Assembly: GCA_034670405.1 (NCBI GenBank)
Contig: JAXDDX010000013.1
Location: forward strand, 5,420,001 to 5,484,000
Source of the DNA: Hoplostethus atlanticus
Taxonomy: Eukaryota > Chordata > Actinopteri > Trachichthyiformes > Trachichthyidae
Length of the DNA: 64,000 nucleotides
Direction of reading: 5' to 3'
Below, piece after piece: positions 12,579 through 26,082 of this stretch. Numbering within the stretch: the stretch's first letter is position 1; every line of letters starts with the position of its first letter. The position numbers were made by a program, and so were the translations under genes. The notes under the pieces are model-generated. The model did not search any database. It was not told the DNA's origin and saw nothing but the letters and a program-made list of their open reading frames with translations.

Positions 12579-14532
12579 GTTAGAATGAAAAATGTTTCTT
12601 ATTTGCTTTGGATAATCCCTTTAAATTTGAATCATGAACAACTAGAATTATTCCAAAACGTTTCACTTCACCTGCAGTGGCTGGTCATCAGGACGTTACA
12701 GGACACCCACTCCTGTATGAGTAATGCCGAATTCATTGTCTGTTAATGGGTAATCTAGAACAGTCAATAACAATCTAATGGGATGAGGGCGATAAGAAGC
12801 CATATTTCCATTACAGACAGCGATTTTCATGTTTTTATAAAGCAATTGGAGTACTTCACTCCCTGGGATTTTCCATTTGGAGGTAGTGTTTTCCAGGTTT
12901 AACACTGATGAGGTAGAAATAGCTTTGGGTCCCGATAATACCCGAGGCTGACATTTGTACTGTTGCCATGCAAATTGCGGCGGATGCAGAAACGTCTCAC
13001 CGGTCGCTAGGCAGTTCAGCATCTGTAATCATAATATTCCCACAGAGCTGTCGGCGCAGATCAGCTCATCAACACTCGCCACACCTTCGATGCCACATCC
13101 GACCCTGCAAGGAGCGCGGGGATAATTAAAGACCCCGACATCTCCCTGACAATCCCTTTGAGTTTCCTTTTCAAACAGAGACCCCAACACCACCACCCCC
13201 TTCTCCCTTCCTTTAGGGATACAAACGCCCATCAGAGAGAAATTGAGGCAAAACAAGGTTATTAGCACCACCATGTTTCTCCACTCAAGGTTGTCGCTTA
13301 CTTCTCTGATCCATATGTAAAGGATGATCCTTCACCTTAAGTATTAATTGTCTTCCTGTGCTCCTCTCAACTCCATTAAAGGAGGCAGAGAAGAAGAGAG
13401 TGTAGTAAAGGAGGAGGAAGCCGGGGAGTAATTAGGTGGATGCCATTAGATGATTTGGATTGGAAATCGGTGACCTGCATTTGGGATAGATGTTACCTAT
13501 ATGCAACGTTACACCACCCAGCCGGCCAATGACGACTCGGAGCTTGTTAATATTGCACGGCCGACCTTGTCAGCTGCATTGCGCAAGGTTGTCCCCATGG
13601 TAAACTTGCGTTTAAAGGCAATGTATGTTCGGATGTGCCAAGGGAAAGGTCAACAGATGCAATTATTTATGAGGTACAACAGTCACTGTGCTCCCGTAAG
13701 GAACATTCTCTATCGTGTGGATCTGGGATTCTGTCTTGGTCTCTACATGGTTACACCATTCATCACCTTTCATCACTGTTAAGCTTTTTCTTGACAGCGC
13801 AATTACGATTGCAGTGCAGCTTCGCCATGATAAATGTCTCAAACATCCTCATTTCATTGACAGCGACGGCTCAAAAAGTTCCCTGCATGTTTTTTTTCTG
13901 TAGTCTGACGCAGAGTTAAGGAATTATGCTAAGTAGAGGGCAATTATGGTGGTAATAATTAGTGGAGAAATCAGTATGTTTCCATTTTTAGATATGGTGA
14001 AGGGGCCTCTGATTGACACCGCAGGCTCACACACGGTATCACACACACAAACATGAACTCAAGAGTCTAGCGGTACGGATGAAAGAGCAGCAGACCTCGC
14101 GACAGATTCAATCTCTTCTTGTTTGCGAATGATTGATAGGAAGTACAATTAAGCGCAATTAACAGGGGAGATGCACTGCAACAACACATAGCTGGCAGTC
14201 TTGGATGCACCTCATTACACTTAACGCGTTCCAGGCACTCCAGATTAGCTGAAATCGGTTCGCTCCGGCCACGTGACCGTGCCGCCCCGCGGGCCCAGCC
14301 ATTCATCACCGGTCGTTCCGTGAGCGCCGCTCCACTCCGGGGAGAAGTGTTGTGAACGGTCTCAGCCCGCCAGGAATAGCACTGTCTTTAATCCTAGAGC
14401 CCGAGATTGAAAGCTAGCCAGAGAGAAAAGAAAGGGAAAAACAAGCTTATGCCTTTGATCAGTAGGCCTGCGTGCACAATACCTAACCTCAGACCCCAGC
14501 TTGTCTGAGACTGCCTTCCTGAGGGTGTGCAT

Positions 14533-14554
14533 ATGTGTGTGTGTGTGTGTGTGT
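14533..14554 (+). repeat. (TG)n microsatellite
   Basis: About 11 TG units. Confidence 0.95.
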
Positions 14555-17500
14555 ATGCACACTATAATCTCTTTCCTACAGATGCAGTGCAAAAGAAAAA
14601 CCTTTCTTTAGGTCAGTGCGGGTCGTATAAAGAAACATCGATTTTCTTTGAGATCCCCCGTATCATTTACATGTACACAATTACCTTCCCGGTGTGCATT
14701 CATCTTCTTTAGCAGGTTTGCACATCTTTCTCCTCCGCTCGCCTCGACTTTTTTTTCTCCCCACCTCACTTTGTCTTTGCAGAAGGGACCACTCTCTGGT
14801 CCTGAGTGACAGCTCAACCTTAATCCTCAAAGCCCCGGCCAGCTGCTGCATTGATTCTCGCTCCCCTCTTTCTTCACCACAATTAAATAGTTTAATGAGC
14901 AGATTAAGCCGCGGCTTACCGTCGACAGCGCAAGTCTTGAGGAGTCGCTTGACCCAATTGCCGCACCTTGTTTCCAAAGCGAAAGGCAAACAATCGAGGA
15001 GGTGAGACTTGACAAGGGGGGATATTTAATCTGTCACAAATGTTGCCATAATGCTGGATAAGGGGGTAACACTTTACAATAAGGTTGTCTTAATTAATGA
15101 TCAACTTCAGAAAAAGGGCTAAAGAGTCAAATCATTAGTTGTTAATATGCCAGAACTGACCAATAAGGGGCCTGAGCTTCTCCAGGAACATCAAGGGTGT
15201 GTATTCTGTGTGGTCAGTTAGTCATGGCTACTATCATCCAACCCCCCCCCCCCTCGCCCTCGGGTGTCTGCGCTGACTCACTGACTCACTGAGTTCTGCT
15301 GTGTTCATGTTTACTGATTAGATTAAGTTCGGGGGACGAGCACCGGGGGCTGCCGCTGAAAACGTGACCGAAATGAGGTCACGCAGCAGCTCCAGTCCAC
15401 GCTCTCGACAGCACCGCCCCGGGTCCAGCAGCTCCTCGGCAATACGTTCTCAACCCGTTGCTTTACAAGGTCAAGTGTAGAACATGTGCAAGTAGGAAAA
15501 TGTTGAGCAGAAGTTAAATATTTAACATAGCGGAGGGTAAACCAACCAAACCCACCTTTTTATTTACGGAATAGAATTTACCACCGTTTTAAGTTGACAT
15601 AAACAAGTGGAGGCATACATCATAGTAAATAGCATCCAACTGATGTGAGTCATATCAGGAAATAGCATATTGATGCTTTCCTGAAAATATAACTGATTTT
15701 TGTTTCTATCAGTGGTTGTTTCCCTTTCCAACCGGAGGTCGCTGGGGGAAACTACGACCTTTTCATTTACTACTACATCACTGCACACGATATGAAACAC
15801 TGACTCACTCAAACAGATGGAGATTAATGCTTTGAGTTCCCTGTCTCTGTGGTAAATGTACTCTGTTAGGTAGTTTTGCTTGCGTTGCCGGCTCTGGGGG
15901 GACTGGGACCGAAAAGGGGGAGGGGGAAGGAGGGAGATTGAAGCCCTTTTGAAAGGCTGGATGCTGAGTTGTGGCCCATTAATATTCATGGGAACTTGAA
16001 ATAAATAAATAAATAAACTTTGGACAGCCTAAGCCTTAAAAAAACTGCAATCATCCTCACACCCAGACATTAGGGCTGCGATCAGTGCGGAGAGGGAAGG
16101 AATTTGAGTGGCGTGCAGTCGAGTCTTTTACCCACTTCCCCCCACAAGTGTGTCATCTGAAAACAGCCCGTGGGCACCTGAAGCTCCTTCAACCCGCTGG
16201 CCCTCCAGCACAGAGCCGTCCCTCCCGGACGTGGATGATGAGACGGGGGTAGGAGCCAGAGATCTGACCCTATCGCAGGGGACCAAAAGGTTGCCACTAG
16301 CAACCGCACACTCTTAAGCCAGCTGTGGATTAGGGAACTTGCTCTTCTGCAGCCTTAGCTTTCAAGTTCATTTAGCGCTCCAATGGGGGGATACTGAATG
16401 GTTGTCTGCTTAATAGCCCTGTCAGGATTAACGCACAGGAAGAAGGAAATTATGGTTTTGAGAATTGAAGAAACTTCTCGGGCCTGCTGTCTCTTTGTGC
16501 GGCTGGAGAGAAAAAAACATTTCAGAGTTTTAAGTATGAAAATGTGATAACTGAAAGAAATAGGGTCAGATTTTTAGATTTTTTGAGTCTGTAACTGTGA
16601 TTAATACAAATCTATACAAATAAACTAAGAATAATGAAGTTGCATTCCTGTGGTTCAGGCATGAACAAGATCTTTGTTTGCTGCTACAGACCAGGTCCCT
16701 TCCAGGGGTGCCTGCAGGCATAATCAATACATGACCTTTCTGTTATCGTTCGTCATGTCCTTAACGCAGGCTGTTATTGATTTTATGCTAGCTGCATCAG
16801 AAATACTATTTGTGAAATGGGAGTTTGACGTATTGGTTACGCGGAAACATGTTTAAGGAAGAAACGTAACCTGCATGGCAACCTCTATGGAATAATGCCT
16901 GAGGACAGGATCTAATTTGGTAATGTGAGCAAGAATGGCACACAAAGAAAATTGAAATGGTCGATTGAAAAATGTGAGATTTGGATGGGGGGGGGGGGGT
17001 TGTAATTTCAATATAATGGTTTTGTTAATCCACTCTTCGCTGCTCTATATTTGTGCATGTAGATAATCCTTTTTTTTTTTCCCGCGCGTGAGCTCTTTCC
17101 TCGGCTGCTGAAAATAGCCCTTGCATCCGCTTCTCCCTACTTCCATTCAAAATGGATGGCAGAAGAATTGTGCCACATCTCTCACACACACATAGTCAAG
17201 TGCATGAGTCATGGTAGCCCCTAGATCCAATCTGGCAGAGCTTTGGGTTAGAGGATTTGTCTGTAAAAGCCACCCGTACTCTGTGATAACCGGAGCCCGC
17301 TCAGAGAAAATTCTCTTTTTATTAGATCAGTTGATGGAGCAGGAGAGAAGATGGAGAGAAGCGGAGCTTATTGTAGCTCCCAGAAGTCTAGTTTTACTCT
17401 CTGTGTTCATAGCTGACCATGAGGAAGTTATCATCCCTTTATCGACCCCGTCTCTGAAATGATTGCCTGAATTATATACCATATATTAACTCTCCGGGAT

Positions 17501-19051
17501 ACTGCATATAACCATGTATTTACGCATACGTGCTGTGCTGGCCAGCCAATGAGGGAGGTGGAGCAGATTAGTGTTAGAGCATAGGATTTCTATTTGGAAT
17601 GTTAATGAAATGAGAGGAAAGGCATTTCAAATGATTTGGAATGTAATGAGAGCAAATCAATGAGGCATATCCGCCATTTCCCTCCAGGGACAGAGGTTTC
17701 ATTCCAGCCAGACGGGCTGAAGATTGAAATCTCCGGGGGATGTAGATTTAGGCAGGAATCACGAGGAGGTGCACCATCAAAACAAAGCCTAACCTCACTC
17801 ATTTAGGGTTTTAATGGCAAGAGCTTTGTTTTGCAAACTCATGGTCGGTACATGCAGGGAACAGCAGCTTGGCCTGAAGCACATTAGTTTAAGCCTCAGC
17901 ACAGGGGTCAATGTGGTCTTTACCAGTCCTGCCCTGCTGGTCCTCAGAGGGAGACAGGAGGGCCGAAAGGCAGACAGATGTGTGTCTGGAGGATGGATTG
18001 GGCTCTAAATTGGACGATTTGGGATGCTCTGTGTGTTAGTATGTGTGTCTGTGTGTCTGTGTGTGTGTTAGGGCCTGACACATATACATCGGTCAGCCAA
18101 TATTATCAGTCTTTCAGAGATATATCATTATCGGCAAATTTGCTGCCAATGAGTCACCGATAGAATTCCTCCTCAGAAATTGCGAAAATAGCTGCATGAA
18201 TGAGTAGGTTCAGACAGTGAAAACATTAATGCATTGGAGGTCGCTGTCCACTCAGTCACCCAAAGCCTTGATAGCTCCATGCGAGTTGATCAGCCAGAGC
18301 TAAACCCATCTAAACCCATCTAAGCCCATCGTGCTGGGTGCTGAGTCGGCAGATTTGAAGGTAAGTTGTTTGAAAACACGTTCAACAAAGCAGTACGCAA
18401 CAGTAATGACTGACCTTGTCATTAAGTTACACTGTCAAGCAAACGCCCCGTCCGAATGTCTGTACTGATTAAACGTGGTTGAAATCACCGCATGCAACAG
18501 GAGATTAATGAGGCTCATTAGCATGGTAGCAGCCGTAGCCACACTGGCTAAACAGCTAATCACAGGTTAGCGTGCAAGATACCAAATACCCAGCCAGGCA
18601 GTAGCAACAAGACCAGCAGGACGAGATGGTCCTCCCCACCAACAACAGCAACAACTGATGTGAAAGCACCCAGATGTGACAATTATACTGTATTCCTTTT
18701 GCAGTATTAGCAGCCCAGTAAAACAGCAGCAGGCTATTTTTTTTTTTATTGTTAATGGGAAGATAAACAAAATAATCGGAGAGGCTCAGGCTGATGTTAG
18801 CGTATTTCTGTTGCGTGTTTGTAACAGTTCAGTAGTTTGTAAGGATGGAACAGAAAGAGACTAATGTGCAACAGGACTGTCTCCTTTCTCTGAATAAAAT
18901 TGTTTGTATACGTTCCAAAACCCCTGCAGTCTAGAAACTAAACTACACTAGAAACTGAAAGTATTAAATGTGATGCTATGGCTCAATGCACCACTGCCGT
19001 CATGGGGTTTACTGTGCACGGCGACAAGATGTAGACTTAATTAAAGACGTT

Positions 19052-19285
19052 TGAATGTGATTTCCTAGTTGATCAGCTGCCTTCATCCAGTTCTATGCAA
19101 ATGAGACAGCATTCAAAACATTTAACAGTATTTGCAGACTTAACATCAAGGTGAAGGCTATTCCACAGTTTTGGGACCATTACCAAAAAAGCATAGTCAT
19201 CTCTGGATTTTGATCGAGGCATGACCAGAAGAGATGTGAGACAAGCAGTCCTTGTCAGTAGCATTACATCAGAATTTTGCACTCA
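19052..19285 (-). pseudogene. relic of a non-LTR retrotransposon ORF2 C-terminus
   Basis: The minus strand encodes LVMPRSKSRDDYAFLVMVPK followed by LWNSLHLDVKSANTV, matching the VPR(T/S)...GDRAFSV(A/V)APKLWNSLPLD(I/L)R pattern that closes the reverse transcriptase protein of fish LINEs such as the Rex1/L2/CR1-like groups. No upstream RT domain is nearby, so it is a 5'-truncated dead copy. Exact clade cannot be fixed from this piece. Confidence 0.7.
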
Positions 19286-19759
19286 TTGCAGACGGGCAAT
19301 GGAGGTTTGACTAAGACAAGTATACAGGCCATTACAATAGTCAAGGCACGAAGACACAAATGCACAAAGGCAAGGCTCCAAATCAAGGGAAAATAAAACA
19401 GAATGAATTTCTCAAATATTTCTCAAATGGAAAATACACGACTGGGTTAATAACTTCACATCTTTCTCAAGTGGGTCAAAAATTACACCCAGCTTGCCCT
19501 AGGCACTGCCTGATTTTGTCAGATATATGATCCAGGTTATCAACAAGAACCTCAGTTTTATTGGAATTCAGTTATAGAAAACTGTGCGCCATCCACTCTT
19601 TTATAGCGGTAAGACATTTGTACATTATTGAGACATATAGCTGAGTATCATCTGCATAACAACGGTGAAAGACACATCTAAACTGACAGATTATGTGCCC
19701 CAGGGCTATCATATAAAGGGAAAAGTATAGTCTTACCCTTGCCCTCTAGTGGTGCTGCT

Positions 19760-19857
19760 CCGTGGCCACCAGTAGAAGTCTGTCGTTGTACTGGTAAGCT
19801 ACTATGTGAGGAACTGTATGGATCTTGACTTTCCCTGGTTAAATAAAGGATAAAAAA
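19760..19857 (+). repeat. LINE/SINE-like 3' tail
   Basis: GGCCACCAGTAGAAGTCTGT...TTGACTTTCCCTGGTTAAAT then AAAGGATAAAA matches a widespread fish retroposon 3' end and resembles the minus strand of 25585-25740. Confidence 0.5.
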
Positions 19858-20450
19858 CACTATACAGTGGAAGTTCCTCTAACCAGCAGTAGTAGTATAG
19901 GGAGTTTGGAGCAGATCCAGGCTTGGCTTATGTTGTTTGTTCTCTCAAGACAGTATGAGCAGATATATAAACAGCAAAGCTTCTGCCAAGTGAAGTGCAC
20001 TGTGTAGTGCTGTGGAGTCCTGCTTCAAATACCCAACCCTATATAACTGGTCATGTGTTTACACCAATCCCTCCAACTGTACAGGACGGAAACTTGACAT
20101 TTCCTCCAAAAGAGCTACAGTAAGTTGACCTTGGTAGTTCATCTGTGATGCAAAATACAAGGACGAATCCCTGCTACAATATGGATGCATCTCAATGTGA
20201 GTCATGTTCACTAAAAGCCTGTGCAGTCAGCATTTGTACTGTTCAGTGTGATAAACACAGTAATCCAAATTCATTAGCAGCCCGGGTAATTATCAAATGT
20301 AAACAGGCGGAGAGATTCGGGAGCTCTATGTGTGCAATTTGTACAGCAGCAGCTGCTGATAGTATATGGTATAGCGTGAGAGGTGGTGAGGCAGATTAGC
20401 TTTATATAGCTGATCACTGTACCTGATCACAAAAATCTGCGACAGTGTTT

Positions 20451-20535
20451 GTGGAAAAGGCTCTGAAACAGCATTCAGACCATCATGGGACACTAAAACT
20501 CTCCAATGAAACCAATGAAATTATTTTTGGGTGAC
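20451..20535 (+). repeat. dispersed repeat shared with 57000-57082
   Basis: GTGGAAAAGGCTCTGAAACA GCATTCAGACCATCAYRGGA CACTAAAAC is common to both sites with few changes. Too short to classify. Confidence 0.7.
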
Positions 20536-23361
20536 CCACCCCACCTAGGTGCATGGAGCTGACATAACTTGCCAGTTCACTGAATATAGGTTTCCCCCAT
20601 CTGCACATGGCCATGAGTAATTGGAAATTGGAAGTCCCATCTTGTGGTTGTCCACAGCAGTGCTTCACAGACATCAAAGTAACGCTTCTTTCACTGTCCG
20701 GCTACACCTCACCAAATCTCTTCCCAAGCAAATCTCTCTTCTCTCTTTCCTCTCTCCTGTCTCCACAGTTCCTCTCTGGGACAGAAATGACCCCCTCCTC
20801 CCTCCTCCCCAAGTTGATTGCACTGCACAGAGCTGCATATTTATGATCAAGTGATAACCTAAACATTGCAATCAATCATCTATCCTATCCTTTATTCTAT
20901 GAGCATCAGTGTGCGTGTAATTGGAGACTCTGCAGGACGAACGAGTGCACACTCTGCAGGCAGAACCTGACAAACGATAGTAAACAGAGCCCATAAAAAT
21001 TGGAATTGAATGCTATGATTTTGCCAAAGCAGAGCATACAAATAACCTAGTAAAGTCAGCTGCTTGAGATTATATAGGCCCAGCACAATAATGAGAATAT
21101 ACTACAACATTAGAGCCCATCACAACTGAAGATTCTTAATAGAGAGATTAGAGACAATACACTTCAGGTTGTTTAGAGGAAAAGGAATTTTCTCTGGTAC
21201 TACTCATTTATGTGTCAGAGAACAATTTCTAAATTCTAACATAGATCAATTTAACTTTTGCCCAAGAATGATTATCTATTAGGTTTAGAATTTCCCTTTA
21301 TTTAGGTAGATAAGTACAATAATTCTCTATCACTGACACTTTCCCAGGCAATTGCTGTAATACCGCTGGTTGCCACAGTCCACATTTTATTTATTTATTT
21401 TTATGATCTTACTAACGTGCTGTTATCTAACACCCAATATCAGCGTCATAGCCAGACCAACATTTTTAGTGAGGTCCAAAAATCCAAAAGCTTAGCGAGA
21501 TCTGAGGGTCTTTCTTCTGATTGAAATTTTGGCCACTGCCATTGTTAATATGGATTGAATATGGGTTACAGCAATATTGCTGTAGCAGAATTGCTACTCC
21601 GGGATTGTGACAGACAGCGACAGGATGTAGGGTGTACGGTTTCACCGGCCAGCACGTTTTATTTATAAATGAAATGATAACTCAAACTCAGGCCACTCTG
21701 CTCTGGGACGGCGTGCTTCAACCCGGTGTCGTTCCCACTCACTGGAAAAGATAGACATCATTGTTAAATAAGGCTGCCATTATCCAATTAGCCTCAATTG
21801 GCCGCAGCCGGTGTCAGATGCAGGGAGTACCAGCCTACCAGCCTAATTCCTTCCCACATCCAGCCAGCGGCTCAAATGGAGAATGGGGAATGGAAAGATC
21901 AGACTTGGGATCGGTCTGTAATTCTGAAGGACTTCAGGATCAAGGTTTGTTTTTTGAGTAACTGCTTAATCATGGCTGTTTTAAAAGCAGAGGGCACAGT
22001 GCCAGTAGAGAGAGACAAATTAGTAATTATAAGAATTGGTGATTGAGCATGCAAGTAGAAACTAAGTAAGTAGAAACTAACTGACGACGCTTCCGACACG
22101 TCCTGCCACTGGCGAGTTCAAACGCACCCTAATTTAACATGAACAGGGGATTTTTTTTTAGGAGGTATTTTGTTAAAACATATTACACCAATTTATTGCT
22201 CCAATTATTTACAATTGCTTTATTAGAAGCCTGAACATTGAAACCACTGGCTAAATGTTATACTTCAAATTGATAGCCTATTGATCCAAACCTCTACCTG
22301 GAACTCGGTGTCTTCACGGCATTGACCAATAGTCTGATCAAACTCCAGGCATGAGATAAATTAAGCCACAGCTAAGTAGCCATAATAAAAGCTTTTGATA
22401 CAGAAGTTTCTGAATCTCAATTTTCTCAACCTCATTTCTGTAAAACTTTAACTTAACTGTCATTGGCAGTAAAGCTGTGTGTGTCTGTGATGTACGTATG
22501 TGCGCATGTGTATTTGAATGCATTCTCCATAGTTTCTATACATTAAAGTCTGTTTGTGTTGCCATTGCAGCTGAGGACGATGAGTCCAGAATGCATCTCC
22601 TTCCCGTGAAGACTTAGCTAACCATTAATCCGGTTAGTCACATCACAGAGCTTCTGTACCCACCAGCTCAGAAATCCTCAAGTCATTTAGCCTGACCGAA
22701 AAGACGAAAAAATAGAGGAAGAGAGAAAGCTTATAGCTCACTTTGACTGACTGCCACATAAGATTTCACAGCGCACTGCTACATGCCATAATATCCCCCT
22801 AGTTTACCATCATTAGCTCAAACTCAGCCGACTAAAGAGCTGGTCTACCTCATTCTCTCCATCACATGATACGTGTTTGAAAGAATGCATTTGCTCTGTT
22901 AAAAGTAATTATTATGTTTTGTAGTTTCATTCCAATGCATGGCGGCACTCAAGGGCTTTATTGGTTGACATTACAGGCAAAAAGCGTCTACTGTCATGAC
23001 GCTTAAAAAGAAATACATTTACTTATATTGACATTACATGATGTTCTAAACGTTCCAGACATAACCTTAATGTACAAACAGCAGAGAGCAGAACTTGATG
23101 AATTCACCCCATTCCAGTTCTGAGGTTGCCTATGGGAAAGGTAGCAAGAGCAATGATTGCATCAGGTGCAGCTGCAAATATCTCATATTTTCTGTGTATG
23201 CGCTAATAGCAAAGTCAAAAAAATTGGATGCATTTTTTGCTACGACGACCTTTGAATCGATTTCCTCGTTGGCTCATACAAACTCATTTCAGTCAAAATG
23301 ATGGGAGACGACCTGGTTTGCCAGATAAGGCTGACATAGAAATAGCTGTAAATAGTAAACG

Positions 23362-23445
23362 TTTGGGGTGGCAGAGTGGCTTAGTGGTTAGAGAGACTAT
23401 CCTGCAACCAAAAGGGTTTCAATCCCACCCACAGCTATTTGTTTT
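23362..23445 (+). mobile_element. tRNA-derived SINE-like fragment
   Basis: GGGTGGCAGAGTGGCTTAGT GGTTAGAGAGACT contains an A-box-like TGGCTTAGTGG, and AAGGGTTTCAATCCC contains a B-box-like sequence, spaced as in tRNA heads. It cannot fold as a normal tRNA that I can see and has no CCA-side match, so I call it a SINE head rather than a tRNA gene. Confidence 0.55.
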
Positions 23446-23903
23446 TTAAATGTCCATTTTGTTAATGCAGGATTTATTGGCCAAATTTCTTGCCATTGTC
23501 ACTAGAAAACTAGCAAACTAAAGGTCTAAATTAAGTATCACACTGAGATGTCTCTCTCCTAGTTTTAGGTTAAAATAAGCATTATATTGCTGATGAAACA
23601 GTGCTGGTTGTCATTTCGATTCATTCATGTTTTGAGAATACTTTAACCTCGTAAGATGGCTGCATCAACAGCAATTCCCATAGTGCATCTCTACAAAGCA
23701 AAACATTAGCATATACATCATAACATTTGACAGCATTCACTACCTGCATAACAAGGGGGCCCTGTTGTCCCTTCCCAACTTTAGCCGTCCCAAGGTTACT
23801 CTGAGTGCCTGAAGTGCCTTTTGTGCAACTCCTTGCTTCACACAGATAAGAGGACGTTAGGGAAAGGACCATTGATTTACAGGCCCCTGGCTGGGAGCCT
23901 GCT

Positions 23904-23904
<1 letters not shown>

Positions 23905-23999
<95 letters not shown>
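23905..23999 (+). repeat. long (AC)n microsatellite
   Basis: About 47 uninterrupted AC units, the longest dinucleotide array in the window; all long open frames over it are artefacts. Confidence 0.98.
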
Positions 24000-24000
<1 letters not shown>

Positions 24001-24714
24001 CCCCCCCTCAGGGACAGGCTTGTCACAGCATCCTTGATTCAGGAGGAGATTGCAGTGGACTGACAGGTGGAGGGTTGGGCTCCAGACAATGCTAAGACTA
24101 CTGAAGCAGACAGCCTGGTAATACTGGGCTGCAAAGGTCTGGGGCTTTACAACGGCCTTCTGGGTGTTACAGGCATCCTGTGTGACTGTGGTCAAGGCTA
24201 GTGGTGTGTGCACATTTGCACATCCTGTATATTTGCTCATCTCATCAGATTCCCTCTCATTGCTGCATATACATATTTACTGATTTTATACTGGTTCTGC
24301 CTGTTTCATACTGACTATATATTGATATTTTTATGTTTTTACATTGTCAATAATTTCCTTATTTCTGGTATATTTTTCATATCTTAAATATTCTGCACTC
24401 ATTTATTATTTGCACACACTAATAATGCTGTAATCCGTACTTTATCCCATACTATCCCATACATGCATGCATTCTACCTAACGTGTCATCAGTTGTATAC
24501 ATTTATATAACTCCAATTTGCTATATTCATGTTTATATTCTAGTTTGTAATCATATTTCATTTTTCCCTGCTTCATTCTGTTACTATTTGCTACTGCAAC
24601 AACCACATTTCCCCCTGGGAATACCACTCGATTACCTAATCTAATCTAAAGGCAATATGCTTTCACAAGGTCTCGGGGTCAGGCTTCTCTTTTAGTTCTT
24701 CTTACAAACAAGTT

Positions 24715-24735
24715 CACACACACACACACACACAC
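24715..24735 (+). repeat. short (CA)n
   Basis: About 10 CA units. Confidence 0.9.
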
Positions 24736-25329
24736 GTTCACACACACGCCAAATGATTCCCAAGGGGTTAGAGATTTCAACAGCTTAATTTAGGCCTCAG
24801 AGTCTTGAGATTAAGTACACTGACGGTAAGAAAGACGATGGTTTTATGAATCCATCTTGCATTGTTGCCTGAAACCTGTTTATCTGTTTACCTGCATATT
24901 TGAACTCGGGTCAAACGGTTACAACCAAACAAAACAAAACAATAATCCCCAAGCGGGGCTAAAATAGTCCCAAGTAAAAATTTGCTGTTTCCATTTCGTT
25001 TTTTAAAGCGGCATTATTCACAACCATGCAAACTGTAATTAAAGTCCGTTTAAAAAAAATGAGTCACAATGTACAGCAGATAAGAGTGGATTGTGTGTGG
25101 GTGTGCAGATGTTGAATGGAAGTGTCGCATAAGCCAGTTCCCCGGTGTTCCTACATATGCACGGCCTATCTCGCCGCCGCTGGAGACGCTGTGTGTCCGG
25201 CTCAGCACTGTCAGCTTTTGGAGCCGCGTGGCGTCAGAGTTTGTCAGGTCGGCTTCTCAGCACTGCTGCTTATCTGCTTGCCGCACGTGGGCGACCAGGC
25301 TGTACCGAAGTCTGAGAGAAACCAAGGTC

Positions 25330-25425
<96 letters not shown>
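25330..25425 (+). repeat. (TC)n microsatellite
   Basis: About 48 TC units with one TTT interruption near 25341; a polypyrimidine-polypurine tract. Confidence 0.97.
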
Positions 25426-25427
<2 letters not shown>

Positions 25428-25584
25428 AGTCAGATTAGAAACACAGTGTGCTTCTCAGACACTGAAGCGTTTGTGCTGACGAAGGCTGAGCTGAGAGGAA
25501 AAAAAAGAAAATGTTGATAGACGTGTCAGTGTTGCTCTTCTTATGTCGGTTCAGCTGCATATATGTCTGATTCACATGAAGATA

Positions 25585-25740
25585 GTTAACCTTTATTTAT
25601 CCAAGGAAAGTCAACTGAGCTCCGTGCAGTTTTCCAGCAACACCCTGCTTCACATTCACACAGTTCCACCCCATTCACACTGGGAGCTGCCCAGTACAAC
25701 CACAGTCTTGTACTGGTAGCTACTGAGCAGCTCCACTTTT
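25585..25740 (-). repeat. retroposon-like 3' end shared with 52990-53105
   Basis: Read on the minus strand it contains CTGTGGTTGTACTGGGCAGC TCCCAGTGTGAATG and ends GACTTTCCTTGGATAAATAA AGG, a typical fish retroposon tail. The same CACTGGGAGCTGCCCAGTAC block occurs at 53035 in cnot4's intron. Confidence 0.6.
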
Positions 25741-25820
25741 TGACAACCTCCAGAGAAGGGGCTTGTTGCTTTCAGTCAAAGGTGGGCGTATGGACCAAGG
25801 GGGGCAGGAAATGGCTAACG

Positions 25821-25925
25821 TCCAGCAGTCTGTCACACAGTAGTTAACAAAAGCAGTTAAAAATGTTAAAGACTCAAAAGGTTGGAAGATCATCAGTGGA
25901 AGGAACTGAATGGACTTCAGAATGT
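25821..25925 (+). repeat. dispersed repeat shared with 49073-49168
   Basis: TCCAGCAGTCTGTCACA ... GTAGTTAACAAAAGCAGTTA ... GACTCAAAAGGTTGGAAGAT CATCAGTGGAAGGA is nearly identical at both sites. Family unknown. Confidence 0.75.
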
Positions 25926-25929
25926 AAAT

Positions 25930-25938
25930 GGATGGATG

Positions 25939-25989
<51 letters not shown>

Positions 25990-25997
25990 CGATCGAT
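25930..25997 (+). repeat. (GATA)n/(GATG)n microsatellite
   Basis: GATG units pass into about 12 GATA units, ending GATCGATCGATA directly against a TTAA-MITE fragment. Confidence 0.95.
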
Positions 25998-26082
25998 AGA
26001 CCACCAAAAACGGGTCCAGAAATGCAAGGTACATCTCCAATAGCTATCAGTGTTAAATTGTAGGGTGGATTTTTTCCTTTAA
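25998..26082 (-). mobile_element. TTAA-flanked MITE family, copy 2 (truncated)
   Basis: Minus strand begins TTAAAGGAAAAAATCCACCC at 26082 and continues to GATGTACCTTGCATTTCTGG, the conserved left block of the family, then stops at the GATA array. Confidence 0.8.

Noticed and set aside
23362..23445. Possible functional tRNA gene
   Set aside because: A- and B-box-like motifs are present but the cloverleaf stems do not pair well and it looks like a SINE head.
23821..24240. Open frames of 80-127 residues across the AC repeat (poly His-Thr and Cys-Val)
   Set aside because: They are produced by the dinucleotide array, which is open in several frames; no similarity outside it.
25093..25517. Open frames of 128-133 residues rich in Leu-Ser
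   Set aside because: Created by the TC microsatellite; flanks show no protein similarity or splice logic.
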